Shown here in pieces: positions 8,342 to 15,592 of a stretch of DNA of 28,060 nucleotides (the first letter of the stretch is position 1; every line of letters starts with the position of its first letter). The notes under the pieces are model-generated. The model was not told the DNA's origin and ran no database searches. It worked only from the letters and a program-made list of their open reading frames with translations. Origin of the DNA: an uncultured Coriobacteriaceae bacterium. GTDB taxonomy: Bacteria > Actinomycetota > Coriobacteriia > Coriobacteriales > Atopobiaceae. The stretch spans positions 1-28,060 of the forward strand of contig USBN01000015.1 in NCBI GenBank assembly GCA_900552935.1, written 5' to 3'. The position numbers and the translations under genes were made by a program.

Positions 8342-9130
8342 ATGGGCTTTTTAGACAACATCAAGGACGCAGTCCAGGACCACCTCCATCCCCAGGACAA
8401 CCGTCAGGATGACTACTACGAAGACGAGTACGACGACTACGACGAGCCGTATGACGGCGACGCGGGCTACTACGACGATGCCCCGCAGCGCGGCGATCGC
8501 TACGCTGACCGCGGCCAGCAGCAGCAAGGCTCCGGTCTTCTCGGCAACCCCTCGCGTCCGGACGCCGACAGCATCAGCGTCTACACGCGTTCCGGCCGTC
8601 ACCTCTCTGGCGACGACTTTGGTCGCGCCGGTGACGTCTATGGCGCTAACAACGCCTACGGCTCCGACGGCGCGTATCGTGCCGCGGACGACTCCTGGCG
8701 CAAGGATGACGCCGCTCCTCGCGACTACCTTGGTGCTACGCACGCCGATGAGCCCAGCTCCTTCGTGCCTCCCGCGACTCAGCCCGGCGTCTTTGGCGCT
8801 ACGGGCAACACTCCTGGTGACGTGGGCCTGACCGCCGTCCCGCGCGTCACGAGTGGCAAGCTTCCGGCTTACGTTCTCAAGCCCACGAGCTATGACGACG
8901 TCCAGACCGTCGTTCGTCGCGTCCGCACCAACCAGCCCGTGGTGCTCTCTTTCAAGAATCTCAAGATCGAGGTTGCCAAGCGCATCCTCGACTTCAGCTT
9001 TGGCCTTGCCTGTGGCATCGACGGCTCGGTCGAGGAGCTCGGAGACCGCGTCTTCGTCGTGCTTCCGCAGGGCGTCGAGCTCTCCGAGACCGACAGGGCG
9101 AAGCTCACCCGCGAGGGTCTCGCCCGCTAG
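8342..9130 (+). CDS. sepF: FtsZ-anchoring protein SepF
   Basis: SepF binds the FtsZ C-terminal peptide and anchors it to the membrane, and replaces FtsA in actinobacteria. The 262 residues begin with an amphipathic helix (MGFLDNIKDAVQDHL, 1-15), the usual membrane anchor. A long acidic Asp/Tyr-rich, then Ser/Gly/Ala-rich linker spans about 20-170, and the SepF core runs from 176 to the end (AYVLKPTSYDDVQ, QPVVLSFKNLKIEVAKRILDF, GDRVFVVLPQGVEL). The start at 8342 is preferred over ATG 8330 because the product then begins exactly as family members do and GGGAGA lies 5-10 bases upstream. It is longer than Bacillus SepF (about 150 residues) owing to the linker. Confidence 0.93.
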   Translation: MGFLDNIKDAVQDHLHPQDNRQDDYYEDEYDDYDEPYDGDAGYYDDAPQRGDRYADRGQQQQGSGLLGNPSRPDADSISVYTRSGRHLSGDDFGRAGDVYGANNAYGSDGAYRAADDSWRKDDAAPRDYLGATHADEPSSFVPPATQPGVFGATGNTPGDVGLTAVPRVTSGKLPAYVLKPTSYDDVQTVVRRVRTNQPVVLSFKNLKIEVAKRILDFSFGLACGIDGSVEELGDRVFVVLPQGVELSETDRAKLTREGLAR

Positions 9131-9154
9131 CTTCCCGCGCGCCTGTATTGTCCG

Positions 9155-9183
9155 GGGCGGTGGCTGCGTGCTGCCGCCCTTAT
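9155..9183 (+). terminator. Possible terminator or attenuator hairpin between sepF and proC
   Basis: GGGCGGTGGC (9155-9164), loop TGCGT, GCTGCCGCCC (9170-9179) form a 10-bp stem with two G-T wobbles, followed by TTATGTTT. The T-rich stretch is short and interrupted, so termination may be partial. The proC ribosome binding site follows only a few bases later. Confidence 0.4.
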
Positions 9184-9196
9184 GTTTGGAGTTTGC

Positions 9197-10024
9197 ATGC
9201 CTGAGAACAACACCGCCCTTGCGGGCATCACGGTTGGCGTCATCGGTGCCGGTTCGATGGGTGGCGCCATCGCGCGCGGCCTCGTCGAGGCCGGCGCCAT
9301 CGAGGACTCCCGCGTCCTCGCTTGCGACCATAACGCCTCCAAGCTCGAGGCCCTCGCCGCCGAGGCGGGCGTGCGCGTGCTCGCTACGTCTGACGCGCTC
9401 CTCGCCGAGCATCCCGATGTCGTGGTGCTCGCGGTGAAGCCGCAGGTCCTTGGTACCCTTCTTGCTCAGAGCGCGTCCGCGCTCGCCGGCTCGCTCGTCG
9501 TCTCGATTGCCGCTGGCACGGCGCTCTCGACGCTCGAGGCCGCGCTTCCCGCGTGCCGCGTCGTCCGCGTCATGCCCAACCTGCCCGTCTCCGTGCGCTC
9601 CGGCGCGTCCGCCGTTTGCGGTGGCAGCACGGCCACTCCCGCTGACATCGAGCTCGTTCGCGAGATGTTTGCCGCGCTCGGCTCCGCCAAGGTCATGCGC
9701 GAGGACCAGCTTGACGCCGAGGGCGCCGTCGTGGGCTGCGCGCCTGCCTACTTTGCCCTCATGGTCGACGCCCTGACTCGCGCCGGCGTTCGCGCTGGTC
9801 TGCCTGCCGCCGCCGCTCGCGAGATGGTCAACGCCACGATGCTTGGCGTTGCGGAGAGCCTCGCCAAATCTGGCGAGCACCCCCGTGCCTACATGGAGCG
9901 CGTGACCTCGCCTGGTGGCACCACCGCCGCTGCTCTCTTTGAGCTTGAGCCGGCTCTTACCGAGGGCGCCTATGCCGCCGTTGACGCCGCCCTCGCGCGC
10001 ACGGCCGAGCTGGCGAGGGGTTAG
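9197..10024 (+). CDS. proC: Pyrroline-5-carboxylate reductase ProC
   Basis: Catalyses the NAD(P)H-dependent last step of proline synthesis. The 275-residue protein has the Rossmann motif GVIGAGSMGGAIARGL, MPNLPVSVRSG in the middle and the family signature near the C-terminus, TSPGGTTAAALFELE. ATG 9197 is chosen because TTGGAG (9186-9191) lies 5 bases upstream; ATG 9182 in the same frame has no such site. proC is commonly found between sepF and yggT in Gram-positive and actinobacterial division clusters, so its place here is expected. Confidence 0.95.
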   Translation: MPENNTALAGITVGVIGAGSMGGAIARGLVEAGAIEDSRVLACDHNASKLEALAAEAGVRVLATSDALLAEHPDVVVLAVKPQVLGTLLAQSASALAGSLVVSIAAGTALSTLEAALPACRVVRVMPNLPVSVRSGASAVCGGSTATPADIELVREMFAALGSAKVMREDQLDAEGAVVGCAPAYFALMVDALTRAGVRAGLPAAAAREMVNATMLGVAESLAKSGEHPRAYMERVTSPGGTTAAALFELEPALTEGAYAAVDAALARTAELARG

Positions 10025-10028
10025 GCGC

Positions 10029-10307
10029 ATGGGTGTTTATCAGGTAGCCCGCGTCATTTCGTCACTGGTCGACTTCTATCAGTGGCTCGTCGTCATCTGG
10101 TGCATCATGTCGTGGTTTCCTCGCCGCGACGGCAGCCTCCTCGATGACGTCGCCACGGTGATCAACAGCTTGGTCGAGCCCTACGTGGGCATCTTCCGTC
10201 GCTTCGTCCCGCCCATCGGCGGTATGGACTTCTCGCCGATGATCGCCCTCTTCGTGCTTGTCGCTGCCGAGAGGGTGCTCTTCCAGCTCCTGTTCGCGCT
10301 CGCCTAG
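10029..10307 (+). CDS. yggT: YggT family small membrane protein
   Basis: A 92-residue protein with two hydrophobic segments: about 5-28 (VARVISSLVDFYQWLVVIWC) and about 70-90 (MIALFVLVAAERVLFQLLFA). Between them is the family segment IMSWFPRR with 'INSLVEPYVGIFRRFVPPIGGMDFSPM', close to the YggT consensus of 'P.L.P.R..iP...g.D.SP'. Ribosome binding site GAGGGG at 10015-10020 lies within the end of proC. YggT is a regular neighbour of sepF and ftsZ; its exact role is unclear, with suggested links to osmotic tolerance and division. Confidence 0.9.
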   Translation: MGVYQVARVISSLVDFYQWLVVIWCIMSWFPRRDGSLLDDVATVINSLVEPYVGIFRRFVPPIGGMDFSPMIALFVLVAAERVLFQLLFALA

Positions 10308-10314
10308 GACACGC

Positions 10315-10923
10315 ATGACCTCGCTCGCTACGCGCCATGTCATGCAAGCGAATAAGTCGAAGAACACGAAGCCCGAGCTCAAGGTTCGTGCGGCTCTCCG
10401 TGAGGCGGGCCTTGGCGGTTATAGGCTCCACTGGAAGGCCGCTCCCGGCAAGCCCGACGTGTCTTATCCGGGCAAGCGCGTCGCCATCTTCGTGAACGGC
10501 TGCTTCTGGCATCGCTGCCCCTTCTGCTCGACGCGCTCGCCTAAGAGCAACGTCGAGTTCTGGGAGGAGAAGTTCGCGCGTAACCGCGCCCGCGACGAGC
10601 GTGACGTAGACGAGCTCGTTCGCGCCGGATGGACGGTCCTCGTGGTCTGGGAGTGCCGCCTCAAGCGCGCTTGGGCGGAGGCGACGCTTGCCGAGCTTGT
10701 CCGTGAGGTGCGGCTTGCCGGCGTGGGTGCCACGCGCCCGCGTGCGGGCATATCCCCCGCCTCGAGCGAGGACGCGCGCCCGAACCTCGTCTGGCCACGT
10801 GGCGGTTCTGTGATAGTTATCGGCGCTCGCTCCACGCGTAGGCGTATTCTCGCAGCTAGAAAGGTTCGCATGCGTCATAGTGGAAAGGGTGGTCCGCGAA
10901 GGGTCCGCCCGCGTCGCCGCTAG
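10315..10923 (+). CDS. vsr: Very short patch repair endonuclease Vsr with basic C-terminal extension
   Basis: Vsr nicks 5' of the T in T-G mismatches that arise by deamination of 5-methylcytosine. The first 125 or so of 202 residues match the family: KSKNTKPELKVRAALREAGL, YRLHW, GKPDV with the catalytic Asp48, FVNGCFWHRCP with C63, H66 and C68 (catalytic His and zinc ligands), PKSNVEFWEEKFARNRARD and VLVVWEC with zinc-ligand C114. Family members are usually about 135-150 residues; here some 70 extra residues follow, very Arg-rich at the end (GGPRRVRPRRR). The final 120 bases have more A/T-rich patches than neighbouring genes. No cytosine methyltransferase, the normal partner, is in the window. 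Only 7 bases separate it from yggT. Confidence 0.85.
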   Translation: MTSLATRHVMQANKSKNTKPELKVRAALREAGLGGYRLHWKAAPGKPDVSYPGKRVAIFVNGCFWHRCPFCSTRSPKSNVEFWEEKFARNRARDERDVDELVRAGWTVLVVWECRLKRAWAEATLAELVREVRLAGVGATRPRAGISPASSEDARPNLVWPRGGSVIVIGARSTRRRILAARKVRMRHSGKGGPRRVRPRRR

Positions 10924-10943
10924 CAAGCTTGGAGGAGGCGAGC

Positions 10944-11810
10944 ATGTCGATCTACGTCACATCCGATATCCACGGCCACGTTCACGCGTTGGACGAGGCG
11001 CTTAATGCCGCCGCTCCCGGTGACGGTGACGTCGTCTACGTGCTTGGTGACCTGGTCGATCGCGGTCCAGACCCCCTTGGTGTCATCTCGCTCGTGCGCT
11101 CGATTCCTGGCGTGCGCGTTCTCCTGGGAAACCACGAGCACCTTATGCTCAATGCCATCGCCGCGACGGGAGATCCCGTCGACGGCGAGTTCTCGACCGC
11201 CCGTCTCGACTCCTCGAACTTCGTCGACTGGCTGAACTGGGTGCAGAACGGCGGGTCCGCGACGGCCTCCCAGCTTGAGACCCTCGATGCCGAGAGGTAC
11301 GCGGAGGTGCTTGCCTGGGTCGCTGGGCTTCCGCTCTATGACGTGGTGCGCGCCGGCGAGCGAGACTACATCCTCACGCATGCCGGCATCAACAGCGCCG
11401 ACTCGCAGGCATGGCGTGCGGACAACCCCGAGGCCAATCTCTCTGACCACACGGTGCTCGAGAACTACCTCGACCGGCGCGACGAGGAGGAGCTCCTCTG
11501 GGTGCGTGACTGGTTCTGGGGCATGCCCACCGGCCTCGTGGACTCCCAGGGCATGGGCCCCATCGTCGTCGCTGGCCACACGCCTTCGATTTACCTTTCC
11601 CGCCACTCGGATGACATGACCTCGGACTTCATGACGGAGGATGGCCGCGGGAAGATCGTCGAGCTCGGCGCCCGGCCCGAGACGGGCGGTGTCGCGGACC
11701 GCATCGACATCGACTGCGCCGCCGCCGCGGGCTGGCCCGTCGGCCGCGTCGGCATCCTGCGCCTCGACGATCGCGAGGCCTGGTATGCGGACGTGAGGGA
11801 GGGGGAGTAG
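10944..11810 (+). CDS. PPP-type metallophosphoesterase (ApaH / serine-threonine phosphatase-like)
   Basis: Calcineurin-like hydrolase of 288 residues. The bimetal centre motifs are visible in order: SDIHGH (7-12), GDLVDRG, GNHEH, LTHAGI and VAGHTPS. The spacing and GDLVDRG/GNHE form place it with the PPP group, which covers bacterial protein phosphatases and diadenosine tetraphosphatase (ApaH)-like enzymes, so the substrate could be a phosphoprotein or a dinucleoside polyphosphate. The ATG at 10944 follows GGAGGAGG (10931-10938); in-frame TTG at 10929 lies upstream of that site. Its stop shares one base with the GTG of the next gene. Confidence 0.88.
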   Translation: MSIYVTSDIHGHVHALDEALNAAAPGDGDVVYVLGDLVDRGPDPLGVISLVRSIPGVRVLLGNHEHLMLNAIAATGDPVDGEFSTARLDSSNFVDWLNWVQNGGSATASQLETLDAERYAEVLAWVAGLPLYDVVRAGERDYILTHAGINSADSQAWRADNPEANLSDHTVLENYLDRRDEEELLWVRDWFWGMPTGLVDSQGMGPIVVAGHTPSIYLSRHSDDMTSDFMTEDGRGKIVELGARPETGGVADRIDIDCAAAAGWPVGRVGILRLDDREAWYADVREGE

Positions 11811-13105
11811 TGGAGGCCGCTCGCGTCCGTGCCGCCAACGCCTCCGAGGTCGTCTGTGCCGCGTGGGCATCGGAGCTTGTTCGTGGCGTCGCATGGCTCG
11901 AGGACGTGGGTGCCAAGTGGGTGCGTCCGCATCGCTTCTGGCCCGAGCAGGAGCGCGCGCTCGGTAGCTGTGCCGCGTGGTATCCCGGCATCTATCGGCA
12001 GATGGCGCCGTGTTGTGCGGGCGTCCGTCTCGAGTTCGAGACAGACGCGAGCGAGCTCGTCCTCGAGATCGCCCTCGATGCGGAGCCCGCGGCGACGTCT
12101 CGCGTGCTTGCGGGTGTTGCCGAGAAGGGCCTCCTCGCCCCGGGCGCGCATGACGCGCTTGCGGTAGACGTCGACGGGAGGCGTCTCGCGGACGTTCCGC
12201 TTGACGGGGTCGAGCCGCTTGCCGAGCGCGGGGCTCGCGGGAGCGAAGTCGCCTTCGAGCTCGCTGCCGGTGCCGCCTCGGGCGACCTTCTCCAGCTCCC
12301 GGGCTTTGCGGATGCGAGCCGCGTCTGCGTGTGGCTTCCCGCCCTGAGGGGAGCTAGGCTTGGTCGTGTCCGCGGAAACGGCACCTTCCTGCGTCCGGTG
12401 GAGCGCGACGTGTCCGCCCACCGCCTCCTCGTTCTTGGCGACTCCGTGGCCCAGGGCTTCGTGTGCGACTCTCCCGCAGCCTCTTGGCCCGCCATCGTCG
12501 CCCGCGAGCGTGGCCTTGACCTCGTGAACCAGAGCGTCGGCGGCCAAGTCTTCCAGCCGAGTGCCCTCGTGGGCCTCGACCGCCTTGACGCCCCGGATGT
12601 CGTGATCGTGGCGCTGGGGGCAAACTACAGCTACGGCCGGGCTTCCGTCGCAGTCGTTTCCCGCGAGGTCACCGAGTACCTTTCGCGCGTTGACGCGCTC
12701 TGGCCGGATGCCTCGCTTCTCGTCATGGTTCCGCCTGCTGGGGGAAAGACGTCCGTGCCTGGTAGCTGCTATCCTTTCATCGACAAAATCATCGGCGACG
12801 CCGTCGCTCGCGTGCGCGCCCGTCGCGTCTCTGAGGGGCGCGCCGCGGTGTATGAGGTCGTGCAACCGGAGCTTGGCGAGGAGCTCCTCTCTGACGCGGA
12901 TGGCCACCCAACGGCGGAGGGCGCTCAAATCCTTGCGGACTTCGTCGACGCCAGCCTCGACGAGTTGCTCGAATGCACTTGCCTGCGCGACTTTGGTCAG
13001 TTCGGCCGTTGTGGCGCCTGCCTTGGTACGGCTGCAACCCCAGAAGATGCCATCGCGGGCGAGCAAGGCGATGACCCCGCGGACTCGATTGAAGACGAGG
13101 AGTAA
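11810..13105 (+). CDS. SGNH/GDSL-family hydrolase with N-terminal domain and C-terminal Cys4 motif
   Basis: A probable esterase or lipase-like hydrolase of 431 residues. The N-terminal 200 residues form a beta-rich domain of the type preceding some SGNH hydrolases. The catalytic domain starts at 'LLVLGDSVAQG' with Ser212; G244/G245 (NQSVGGQ), N272 (ALGANYSYG) and D364-H366 (DGHPTAEG) supply the other blocks, so the catalytic set looks complete. After it comes CxC-(9 residues)-CxxC (C389, C391, C401, C404), a likely metal-binding knuckle, and an acidic tail. There is no signal peptide, so it is probably cytoplasmic. The start is GTG at 11810, overlapping the previous stop by one base, with GGAGGGGG just upstream. 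The substrate is unknown. Confidence 0.82.
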   Translation: MEAARVRAANASEVVCAAWASELVRGVAWLEDVGAKWVRPHRFWPEQERALGSCAAWYPGIYRQMAPCCAGVRLEFETDASELVLEIALDAEPAATSRVLAGVAEKGLLAPGAHDALAVDVDGRRLADVPLDGVEPLAERGARGSEVAFELAAGAASGDLLQLPGFADASRVCVWLPALRGARLGRVRGNGTFLRPVERDVSAHRLLVLGDSVAQGFVCDSPAASWPAIVARERGLDLVNQSVGGQVFQPSALVGLDRLDAPDVVIVALGANYSYGRASVAVVSREVTEYLSRVDALWPDASLLVMVPPAGGKTSVPGSCYPFIDKIIGDAVARVRARRVSEGRAAVYEVVQPELGEELLSDADGHPTAEGAQILADFVDASLDELLECTCLRDFGQFGRCGACLGTAATPEDAIAGEQGDDPADSIEDEE

Positions 13106-13108
13106 CCC

Positions 13109-14263
13109 ATGACCGAGAATGCCACCAGGAACCCCATTGCCTCTCTGGCCTGCGAGGCCTTTGCCCATGAATACGCCCGTCTCCTTCAGGATTCCGGGGA
13201 CGTCTCTCGAGACCTCGTCCGGGCCGAGAACTACCTCGCGAGCACCCGCGCGGGCCTCGGGGACGAGCCCGTTGCCTGGTCGAGCGAGCCCGTCTTCGTT
13301 GACGGCAACGGCCTGGAGCGGCTCGAGACCTTCTCCAACATCGCCTATTCCGTCCTCGACAAGGCATTGCGCGCCTTTCGCAACAACGGGGACTTTCGTG
13401 CCCTGTTTGGCATGGATGCCGCGACGGAGCGCCTGTGCTGCCTCGATACCGGCTATGAGTGCCAGGCGCCCATCGTGCGCTTCGACATCGCCTTTGGCGA
13501 CGGTGGCGCTGCCCAGCTCTTCAACGTGGCGACTGCCGCGGCGAGGGGCGTCGTCGGCGCTGACGAGGTGACGCGCGCCTGGAGGCGATCCAGCATCTTT
13601 ACCGAGTTCGAGCGTCGTCACCAGACCTTGTCCGCTTTCGACCTCACCGAGGCGTTCGTCGACTCCGTGCTCGACGTCTACCGCGCCTGGGCGGGCCCGG
13701 GCTTCCCGGACACCAACCCCGGCGACGACTACACCTACGGCGATGAGACGATGAGCCTCTCCATCGTGGGCGACCGCGCAAACACTGACATGAACGAGAT
13801 CGAGCGCTTCATCACGCTCTTCCGTGACCGTGGCGTGCACGCGCGCTTCGCCGACGTCTCCGAGCTTTCGATTCGAGAGGTGCGTCCGGGCCGCGTCCGC
13901 CTCGTCGACGGTGACGGCCCCATCGCCTGCGTTTGGCGCCGCGTCGACCTCGGGAGGATTCTCGAGATTGGTGGAGCGGGCCTCGACGCGCTTGTCCAGG
14001 CGGCGGAGCGCAACGTCGCCTGTCTCGTGGGTGGCATGCGCACCTGGCCGTTGGCGTCTCCCCAGTTCGTCTCCGCTCTCACGAGCGAGGCCTTCTCCCG
14101 TGAGCTCTCCTCGAGCGAGCTCGAGCTCGTGAGGGGCTTTGCCTCCTGGAGCGATGCGGCGGAGCATGGCTGCGACATGCTGAACGTCTTCGTCTTCAAT
14201 GGTCACTTTGCCGGCATAAGCGTCGAGACCGACGGGCTCCGTCGTCCCTGCTACCTCGTCTAG
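13109..14263 (+). CDS. Glutathionylspermidine-synthase-like protein lacking a visible ATP-grasp half
   Basis: A 384-residue protein I cannot name with certainty. Its layout resembles the circularly permuted ATP-grasp / glutathionylspermidine synthase-like proteins: APIVRFDIAF then GGAAQLFNVATAAARGV (about 120-150), where relatives have a Glu/Asn-containing 'ExNxdsPaG' segment; SLSIVGDRANTDMNEIERF with 'FRDRGVHARFADVSEL' (216-253); GPIACVWRRVDLGRIL (270-285); and ERNVACLVGGMRTWPLASPQ (300-319). The final stretch, NVFVFNGHFAGISV...CYLV, resembles the last strands of those proteins. The approximately 100-residue ATP-binding region expected between them is not visible. This comparison is from memory of the family. 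It is 3 bases downstream of the SGNH gene and surely co-transcribed; GAGGAG is the ribosome binding site. Confidence 0.55.
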   Translation: MTENATRNPIASLACEAFAHEYARLLQDSGDVSRDLVRAENYLASTRAGLGDEPVAWSSEPVFVDGNGLERLETFSNIAYSVLDKALRAFRNNGDFRALFGMDAATERLCCLDTGYECQAPIVRFDIAFGDGGAAQLFNVATAAARGVVGADEVTRAWRRSSIFTEFERRHQTLSAFDLTEAFVDSVLDVYRAWAGPGFPDTNPGDDYTYGDETMSLSIVGDRANTDMNEIERFITLFRDRGVHARFADVSELSIREVRPGRVRLVDGDGPIACVWRRVDLGRILEIGGAGLDALVQAAERNVACLVGGMRTWPLASPQFVSALTSEAFSRELSSSELELVRGFASWSDAAEHGCDMLNVFVFNGHFAGISVETDGLRRPCYLV

Positions 14264-14285
14264 GATTAGTGTCCGCGGCGTGGTG

Positions 14286-14291
14286 TAGAGT
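14286..14291 (+). promoter_or_regulatory. Possible -10 box for the dNTPase gene
   Basis: TAGAGT lies 22 bases after the preceding stop and about 35 bases before the start codon. No convincing -35 stands at the proper distance, so this is weak. It would give a leader of about 28 bases carrying the ribosome binding site GGAGGAG (14317-14323). Confidence 0.3.
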
Positions 14292-14325
14292 GGGGAATGT
14301 CATCGACGACACCTCTGGAGGAGCC

Positions 14326-15558
14326 ATGTCCAGTCGCATCAATCTCTGCGCGCCCACGCTGAGGGAGACCCTTTCGAGCGAGGTCGCCGCCGCCGTGCTC
14401 GAGCAGCGCTCGCACGGGGGCATGAGTCCCTACGCCACTCCCAACGAGGCGGCCGTGCGCCGTCGCGATGACGCACGCGACCGCGACGGGGCGGAGCGCC
14501 CGGCTTTCATCCGTGATTCGGAGAAGATCATCCACCTGCCCGCCTATAACCGTCTGGCGGGAAAGACGCAGGTCTACTCGCTGCGCGCCAACGATGATAT
14601 CTCGCGTCGCGGCCTCCACGTGCAGCTCGTGAGCCGCGTTGCGAGGGACATAGGCCTGTCCCTCGGCCTCAACCTCGACCTCATCGAGGCGATCGCCCTC
14701 GGCCACGATGTCGGCCACACGCCGTTCGGCCATGCCGGCGAGCGCTTCCTGAATGATGCCTACCATGCGCGCACGGGCCGCTGGTTCTTCCACAACGTCC
14801 AGAGCGTGCGCGTTCTCGATGTTCTCTCCGGGCGTAACCTCGCCCTCCAGACGCTCGATGGCGTGATCTGCCACAACGGCGAGTGCGAGCGCCAGGTGTT
14901 CGAGACGAGCGACCTCTCGAGTTTCGATGACCTTGATGCCGTGGTCTCCGGCTGTTGGAAGACGGGGGAGGGCGCCATCGGCCATCTCCGTCCCATGACG
15001 CTCGAGGGGTGCGTCGTCCGTGTGAGCGACATCATCGCCTATGTGGGCAAAGACCGCCAGGACGCCATCGCCGCTGGCTTCGTGACGGAGGATTCCTTCG
15101 ACGATGGCCTTGGCGGTGCCTATAACTCGTGGGCCCTCGGTGCCTTCATCACGGACATCATCGAGCATAGCTTTGGCCGCAACCGCATCGAGATGAGCGA
15201 GGAGGCCTTCGCGGAGATGCGCCGCGCCAAGCGGGAGAACTTCGAGAAGATATACAACGCGAGCGAGCTCAACGGCGAGCGCGCGGAGGAGATCTCCGTG
15301 CTCTTCGCCCGCGTGTACGATCGCATGCTCGATGACCTGCGTGCCGGTGACGAGTCGAGCCCGATCTTCCGGCACCATATCGTCGACGTCGAGCGAGCCC
15401 TGTCATACTACGGCCAGACCTATCGCTGGCAGGACGACCTCGACCTCACGGTGGTCGACTACATCTCCAGCATGACGGATGACTACTTCGTTGCCCTCGC
15501 GCAGAACCTCTTCCCCGAGTCCGAGGCCCTGTTCCGCCGCCGCGGCTACTTCTGCTAG
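14326..15558 (+). CDS. HD-domain deoxyguanosinetriphosphate triphosphohydrolase-like protein
   Basis: A probable dNTP triphosphohydrolase (dGTPase family), which splits dNTPs to nucleosides and tripolyphosphate and so tunes nucleotide pools. The 410 residues contain FIRDSEKIIHLPAYNRLAGKTQV (about 61-83), typical of the family, then the HD metal site: H98 (GLHVQLVSRVARDIG), H127-D128 (GHDVGHTPFGHAGE) and D235 (VRVSDIIAYVGKD). ATG 14326 is chosen over an upstream in-frame codon at 14269 because GGAGGAG lies 2-5 bases away and the 14269 extension is unlike the family. The ends of the protein (EALFRRRGYFC) look complete. Confidence 0.9.
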   Translation: MSSRINLCAPTLRETLSSEVAAAVLEQRSHGGMSPYATPNEAAVRRRDDARDRDGAERPAFIRDSEKIIHLPAYNRLAGKTQVYSLRANDDISRRGLHVQLVSRVARDIGLSLGLNLDLIEAIALGHDVGHTPFGHAGERFLNDAYHARTGRWFFHNVQSVRVLDVLSGRNLALQTLDGVICHNGECERQVFETSDLSSFDDLDAVVSGCWKTGEGAIGHLRPMTLEGCVVRVSDIIAYVGKDRQDAIAAGFVTEDSFDDGLGGAYNSWALGAFITDIIEHSFGRNRIEMSEEAFAEMRRAKRENFEKIYNASELNGERAEEISVLFARVYDRMLDDLRAGDESSPIFRHHIVDVERALSYYGQTYRWQDDLDLTVVDYISSMTDDYFVALAQNLFPESEALFRRRGYFC

Positions 15559-15579
15559 TTCACGCCGCCGGCTACGTCA

Positions 15580-15585
15580 TACAAT
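15580..15585 (+). promoter_or_regulatory. -10 box placing the rarA transcription start at or next to its ATG
   Basis: TACAAT at 15580-15585 ends 7 bases before the rarA ATG (15593). Transcription normally begins 6-8 bases after the -10, which is the start codon itself. There is no ribosome binding site in the bases between (CGGTCCC). The -35 is poor (TTCACG-like at 15559). Confidence 0.45.
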
Positions 15586-15592
15586 CGGTCCC

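Noticed and set aside
8351..10030. Open frame of 559 codons on the minus strand opposite sepF and proC
   Set aside because: No domain visible and both + strand genes are certain; mirror of codon bias.
10812..10850. Promoter for the phosphatase gene inside the end of vsr (GATAGTTATC dyad and TATTCT)
   Set aside because: No -35 at a fitting distance, and the dyad is only 4 bp per arm; could be chance in a less GC-rich patch.
11591..14206. Open frame of 871 codons on the minus strand
   Set aside because: It lies opposite three well-supported + strand genes. Its product is a His/Arg/Glu/Gly-rich mixture without domains, as expected from the complement of GC-rich coding DNA.
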